Assembly: GCA_938010795.1 (NCBI GenBank)
Contig: CALLVB010000043.1
Location: 1-16,285 of the forward strand
Origin: Minisyncoccota bacterium
Lineage (GTDB): Bacteria > Patescibacteriota > Minisyncoccia > Phycocordibacterales > GCA-2747955
Direction of reading: 5' to 3'
Length of the DNA: 16,285 bases
The position numbers and the translations under genes were made by a program. The notes under the pieces are model-generated. The model made no database searches. It saw only the letters and a list, made by a program, of their open reading frames with translations, and was not told where the DNA came from. Position 1 is the first letter of the stretch. Each line of letters starts with the position of its first letter. Positions 13,625 to 16,285 of this stretch are shown one piece after another.

Positions 13625-13948
13625 TTAAGCTAATGTAGCTAATTGAACCAAATAACCGGTTGGATAAACGCTGCGATGCCACTTTTCATGCATCCCAGGG
13701 CGTTTATATCCTGATTGTATAATACGCAAGCGTTGTTTTGGAAATCTTTTTCTCAAATACGAATTAACCTGTGCAATAACAGAGAAATTTGGCAACATCT
13801 CGCATGGGGCGATTGCTCCACGACCGTAAAGTTTAAGTAACCATGAGAGAGATTCTCTAACCTGATTGGGTACAGGCTCTTTATTTTCAAGAATTACTCT
13901 CCCGATTTTTTGCCAATCTTTTTCACTGATTTTTTTATATTTTGCCAT
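13625..13948 (-). CDS. Hypothetical small basic protein, not recognised
   Basis: The ATG at 13948 (MAKYKKISEKDWQ) is chosen because GGAAGG lies seven bases before it. The open frame extends to 14011, but that start has no ribosome site and would include the promoter below. The resulting 107-residue protein is basic, without membrane helices or signal peptide, and no known domain is visible. An N-terminal helix with K-IG and SLSWLL (residues 9-34) resembles the start of the 12733-13407 protein. RKRFPKQRLRIIQSGYKRPG (about 66-85) and the ending GYLVQLATLA look like a small alpha/beta fold with a basic face; nucleic-acid contact is possible but unproven. Its promoter carries a long palindrome, suggesting regulation. 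Confidence 0.65.
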   Translation of the reverse strand: MAKYKKISEKDWQKIGRVILENKEPVPNQVRESLSWLLKLYGRGAIAPCEMLPNFSVIAQVNSYLRKRFPKQRLRIIQSGYKRPGMHEKWHRSVYPTGYLVQLATLA

Positions 13949-13987
13949 TTTATAGCCTTCCGTGACAATTAACTCTAAACTAACTTG

Positions 13988-14020
13988 AATATAACAAAAT
14001 ACTTGACTCAAATCAAGTAT
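13988..14020 (-). promoter_or_regulatory. Promoter with palindromic operator for the 13625-13948 gene
   Basis: On the minus strand TTGATT (14011-14016) and TATATT (13988-13993) are 17 bases apart. A perfect inverted repeat, ATACTTGA-six bases-TCAAGTAT (13999-14020), covers the -35 and most of the spacer, the usual place for a repressor site. The leader of about 33 bases carries GGAAGG before the ATG at 13948. Confidence 0.6.
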
Positions 14021-14036
14021 ATCTGTTTAATATATT

Positions 14037-14062
14037 TGCTACCGGACCAGGACTCGAACTCT
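14037..14062 (-). pseudogene. Truncated tRNA 3' end (T-loop and acceptor strand only)
   Basis: The minus strand reads GTTCGAGTCCTGGTCCGGTAG, which looks like a tRNA T-loop (TTCGAGT), 3' T-stem strand (CCTGG) and acceptor 3' strand (TCCGGTA) with a discriminator base. The matching 5' T-stem strand (CCAGG) is absent directly upstream, and no TACCGGA acceptor 5' strand was found nearby, so no cloverleaf can form. It may be an attachment-site remnant of an integrated element or a decayed tRNA. Confidence 0.5.
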
Positions 14063-14140
14063 AATTTTTATAGAAATGAGTGACGGAGGAGTTTTGTTTC
14101 AGAATGAGATGGATTTCGAGGAAGCAAGCGGAATACAATA

Positions 14141-15331
14141 TTAAAATGGGTTTTTTGCACCCCGAACCTCAAAGTGAAGATGATTACCACTTGAGTTACC
14201 TGTCGTTCCTACGTATCCAATTACTTGTCCTTGAACAACGTTCTGTCCTTTTGAAACAATCACTCGTGATTGGTGAGCATACAGTGTCTGAGTTCCGTTT
14301 GAGTGTTCGATTGCTACGTACTTACCGTATCCACCGTTCCAACCAGAACCTCTTGAGATAATAACTTTACCTGATGCTGAAGCTAAAATAGGAGTTCCTG
14401 AAGGTGCTGCAAAGTCAACAGAGTTAAATCCATGGAGACCTCTTGATTTACCCCATCCGTTGATAGGTCGTAAGTAGTAGTTACTATATGTTGGTCCTCC
14501 TGTTCCACGTAGTCTTGAAGTTTTAACTCCGTTTTTCCATGTATAGGTGATTCCAGTTGTTACTTCGAGTAGGCCAGATGGACTTCGTACCGTTCGCAGT
14601 TTTCCTCCAGACACAGTTACAGGACCAGTTGTTTTTGATCCTGAAGCAATAACAGTTTTTGGTTGTGCTACTGCTTTAATAACTCCACCAGGAATAGTAA
14701 TTTCTGTACCTGCAACGAGCTTATCTTCGTCGATTTTGTTGTACGCGAGGATTTCATCTACATCACCATCATATTCTTTTGCAATTTTTGAGAGCGCATC
14801 TCCTTTTTTAATAGTGTGAATGACACCAGATACAGGAAGAATAGTAAGTTTTTGTCCAACTTTGAGGCTTTTCTTTGCACCAAGATCATTTGCCCACCTG
14901 ATAGTATTTTGAGTTACACCAAATGATTCTGCAATTTCTGAGATCGTATCTCCTTGGCGAACGATATATACATTAGTTGTATGGCCTGTGTTGTCGATGA
15001 AGGCAGTGTCGTAGTTATCAAGCACTGACCTGTTTCCGAGAAGTGCGTTTTCAACCATTGCATAATCTGCACCTCCATGAGCCATAATATTTTTAAACGT
15101 AGTTGGCTCTAGTAGTTTAATAGTTTGAACATTATCATGTGAAATTCCGTTCAGTTGAGATGTTTCTTCTTCATGTTCTGCAGCAAGGACTGATAAAAAG
15201 GACAAGAAAAAGACGCTCACAACAGCTAGTGTGGCGTACATTCGTGCTTTATTGTCCATCAACTGCCCGAATAGCGGGGTGGGTGCCGAGGGAATATCTG
15301 AGTTTTCAGTCATATATATTTGTCTGAACAT
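14141..15331 (-). CDS. LysM-LysM-M23 peptidoglycan endopeptidase, membrane-anchored
   Basis: A 396-residue protein. One membrane helix near the N-terminus (32-50, MYATLAVVSVFFLSFLSVLA) serves as anchor or uncleaved signal. Two LysM domains follow (about 121-166 starting VYIVRQGDTISEIA, and 171-215 starting IHTIKKGDALSKIA); these bind glycan strands of the wall. After a 60-residue linker comes the M23 zinc metallopeptidase domain (about 290-390), with H300/D306 in GLHGFNSVDFAAP, H353 in YAHQS and H384-x-H386 in NHLHFE. The first ligand pair is spaced H-x5-D rather than the textbook H-x3-D. I recall this HG-[FY]-N-x-VD form as common in Patescibacteria, so it is probably active. It likely cuts peptide crosslinks during growth. 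TACTAT lies 11 bases before ATG at 15331; a second ATG at 15313 is possible. Confidence 0.92.
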   Translation of the reverse strand: MFRQIYMTENSDIPSAPTPLFGQLMDNKARMYATLAVVSVFFLSFLSVLAAEHEEETSQLNGISHDNVQTIKLLEPTTFKNIMAHGGADYAMVENALLGNRSVLDNYDTAFIDNTGHTTNVYIVRQGDTISEIAESFGVTQNTIRWANDLGAKKSLKVGQKLTILPVSGVIHTIKKGDALSKIAKEYDGDVDEILAYNKIDEDKLVAGTEITIPGGVIKAVAQPKTVIASGSKTTGPVTVSGGKLRTVRSPSGLLEVTTGITYTWKNGVKTSRLRGTGGPTYSNYYLRPINGWGKSRGLHGFNSVDFAAPSGTPILASASGKVIISRGSGWNGGYGKYVAIEHSNGTQTLYAHQSRVIVSKGQNVVQGQVIGYVGTTGNSSGNHLHFEVRGAKNPF

Positions 15332-15341
15332 GAAAAAACTC

Positions 15342-15354
15342 GATAGTAACTATC
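15342..15354. promoter_or_regulatory. Palindrome overlapping the -10 of the M23 peptidase gene
   Basis: GATAGT-A-ACTATC is a perfect inverted repeat with 6-base arms. Its minus-strand reading contains the -10 candidate TACTAT (hexamer 15343-15348), which predicts a leader of about five bases before ATG at 15331. Bound protein would block that promoter. Confidence 0.35.
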
Positions 15355-15513
15355 TAGTTTCTTTCATATCCTATTCTAGGTGAAACAGAAAGAGAGTCAA
15401 AAGCGTCTGTGGATAAGGTATTAGTAACTTAACGCGTACATTCGTCAGTTAATCTTGGTTTCATAATACGGGTTTTTACAGATCTCCTTCTGGTGATTCA
15501 TAGCAAAAGTGGT

Positions 15514-15525
15514 TATAATCCTTAG
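15514..15525 (+). promoter_or_regulatory. Consensus -10 for the repeat-containing secreted protein, leaderless start
   Basis: A perfect TATAAT (15514-15519) is followed by six bases and ATG at 15526, so transcription should begin on the start codon. No Shine-Dalgarno is present. Confidence 0.55.
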
Positions 15526-16285
15526 ATGACGCATTACCTCCAGTATTTGTATCGGATCATTGCACTTCTTTTTATTTTTTTAGTGTTACCTGCAACTATA
15601 TATGCTGGAGAATCTGACAGATTTAAAGGATGGGCATGGTCATCTAATATTGGATGGATCTCTTTTAATTGTACTAATACAAACTCATGTGGAACTGTTG
15701 ATTATGGGGTAACTATTGCTCTGAATAACAGCACAATCTCTGGTCATGCATGGTCATCTAATGTCGGATGGATTGATTTTTCTGGCACTACGTTTAATCC
15801 AACAACTGGAGTTATCTCAGGTACAGCAAATGTACTAACAGGAAGTCTCGAGTCTGATGGTTGGGACGGTGACATTGAGTTATTTGACGCAAGTCCAATT
15901 GCATACGGATTAGATGTTGAGGTTGATTCAGAAGTTGCGGGGTACGCATGGGGAGACGATGTGGTCGGATGGGTTTCATTTAATTGTGAGAACGACAGTA
16001 GTTGTGGAACCGTTGATTATCAAGTTACCGTCGAACCATTCTTTTTTGATTTTACGGCTGACAGTGGTTTAACTCCTGCTAACAAAGTTGCCTATGATGG
16101 AAACGTCACTCTTAATTGGACAACCAATGGAGCTGTTTCATGTACTGCATCAGGTGCACCTGCCACAGGCTGGGCATCACCTCCAGGAAAAGTTGCAGGT
16201 GAACCATCCCCAGGATCTGACACAATTTTTAATCTTCAAACTGATACTACGTTTACTCTTACCTGCCAAGACAGTTCTAACCGGA
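15526..16285 (+). CDS. Secreted protein with GWAWS-type repeats and an Ig-like domain (partial, 3' end outside window)
   Basis: The plus strand is open from ATG at 15526 to the window edge, 253 codons plus one base. Residues 1-27 are a signal peptide: R10, then IIALLFIFLVLPATIYA. The mature part has three related aromatic motifs: GWAWSSNIGWISFNC (35-49), GHAWSSNVGWIDFSG (73-87) and GYAWGDDVVGWVSFNC (139-154). The first and third are each followed by SCGTVDY, so the cysteine pair and the following strand repeat too. From about 177 an Ig-like sandwich starts (VTLNWTTNGAVSCTASG, then TTFTLTCQDS), with two cysteines placed to form a disulphide. I know this arrangement from many Parcubacteria surface proteins of unknown function. 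It is divergent from the M23 gene; the 194 bases between them hold both promoters. Confidence 0.8.
   Translation, partial: MTHYLQYLYRIIALLFIFLVLPATIYAGESDRFKGWAWSSNIGWISFNCTNTNSCGTVDYGVTIALNNSTISGHAWSSNVGWIDFSGTTFNPTTGVISGTANVLTGSLESDGWDGDIELFDASPIAYGLDVEVDSEVAGYAWGDDVVGWVSFNCENDSSCGTVDYQVTVEPFFFDFTADSGLTPANKVAYDGNVTLNWTTNGAVSCTASGAPATGWASPPGKVAGEPSPGSDTIFNLQTDTTFTLTCQDSSNR

Noticed and set aside
13949..14011. Longer start (14011) for the 107-residue protein
   Set aside because: It would translate across the -10 region, while the ATG at 13948 has GGAAGG at ideal spacing.
15408..15416. Perfect DnaA-box sequence TGTGGATAA in the intergenic region before the M23 gene
   Set aside because: It is single, with no cluster of boxes, AT-rich unwinding region or dnaA/dnaN nearby, so there is no support for an origin.

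Overview
The window looks like chromosome of a small-genome, AT-rich bacterium of the Candidate Phyla Radiation (Patescibacteria), most likely a Parcubacteria-type lineage. This is inferred from protein style, not from a marker gene. Indicators are a signal-peptide protein with GWAWS-type repeats, a lamin-tail/PKD surface protein, a LysM-LysM-M23 peptidase ending in GAKNPF, a short YidC, tightly packed or overlapping genes, and promoters placed directly on start codons.

Layout. 1-6551 is a surface-polysaccharide cluster: a partial O-antigen ligase/polymerase, a Wzx-type flippase, two methyltransferases, a GT-B/TagF-like transferase, a GT4 and a GT2 glycosyltransferase. 6586-7163 is a self-contained unit for a four-helix membrane protein, with consensus promoter, strong Shine-Dalgarno and terminator. 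7169-7939 is UppP. 7955-8253 holds no convincing protein gene but looks like an independently transcribed, highly structured RNA of about 300 nt. 8290-9597 is the polyprenyl-phosphate sugar-1-phosphate transferase that starts glycan synthesis. 9655-11157 is a lamin-tail/PKD membrane-anchored protein. 11251-12006 is YidC, and 12083-12595 a small membrane protein. 12602-14062 is an accessory-looking patch: two unknown genes, each followed by a terminator and an 89-bp repeat, plus a truncated tRNA 3' end. 14141-15331 is the M23 peptidase and 15526 to the edge is the repeat-containing secreted protein.

How the parts fit: the initiating transferase (8290-9597) loads undecaprenyl phosphate. The GT2, GT4 and TagF-like enzymes and the methyltransferases extend and decorate the chain. 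The flippase moves it outward, the ligase/polymerase finishes it, and UppP recycles the carrier lipid. YidC inserts the many membrane proteins, and the M23 peptidase remodels the wall.

Most core genes have no Shine-Dalgarno. Instead a -10 element, usually of the extended form TGnTAnnnT, lies 6-11 bases before ATG, predicting leaderless or near-leaderless mRNAs. The three genes with clear Shine-Dalgarno sequences are exactly the three unrecognised accessory-looking ones. The candidate RNA at 7955-8253 and the covarying hairpin in the 89-bp repeats are the most unusual items.
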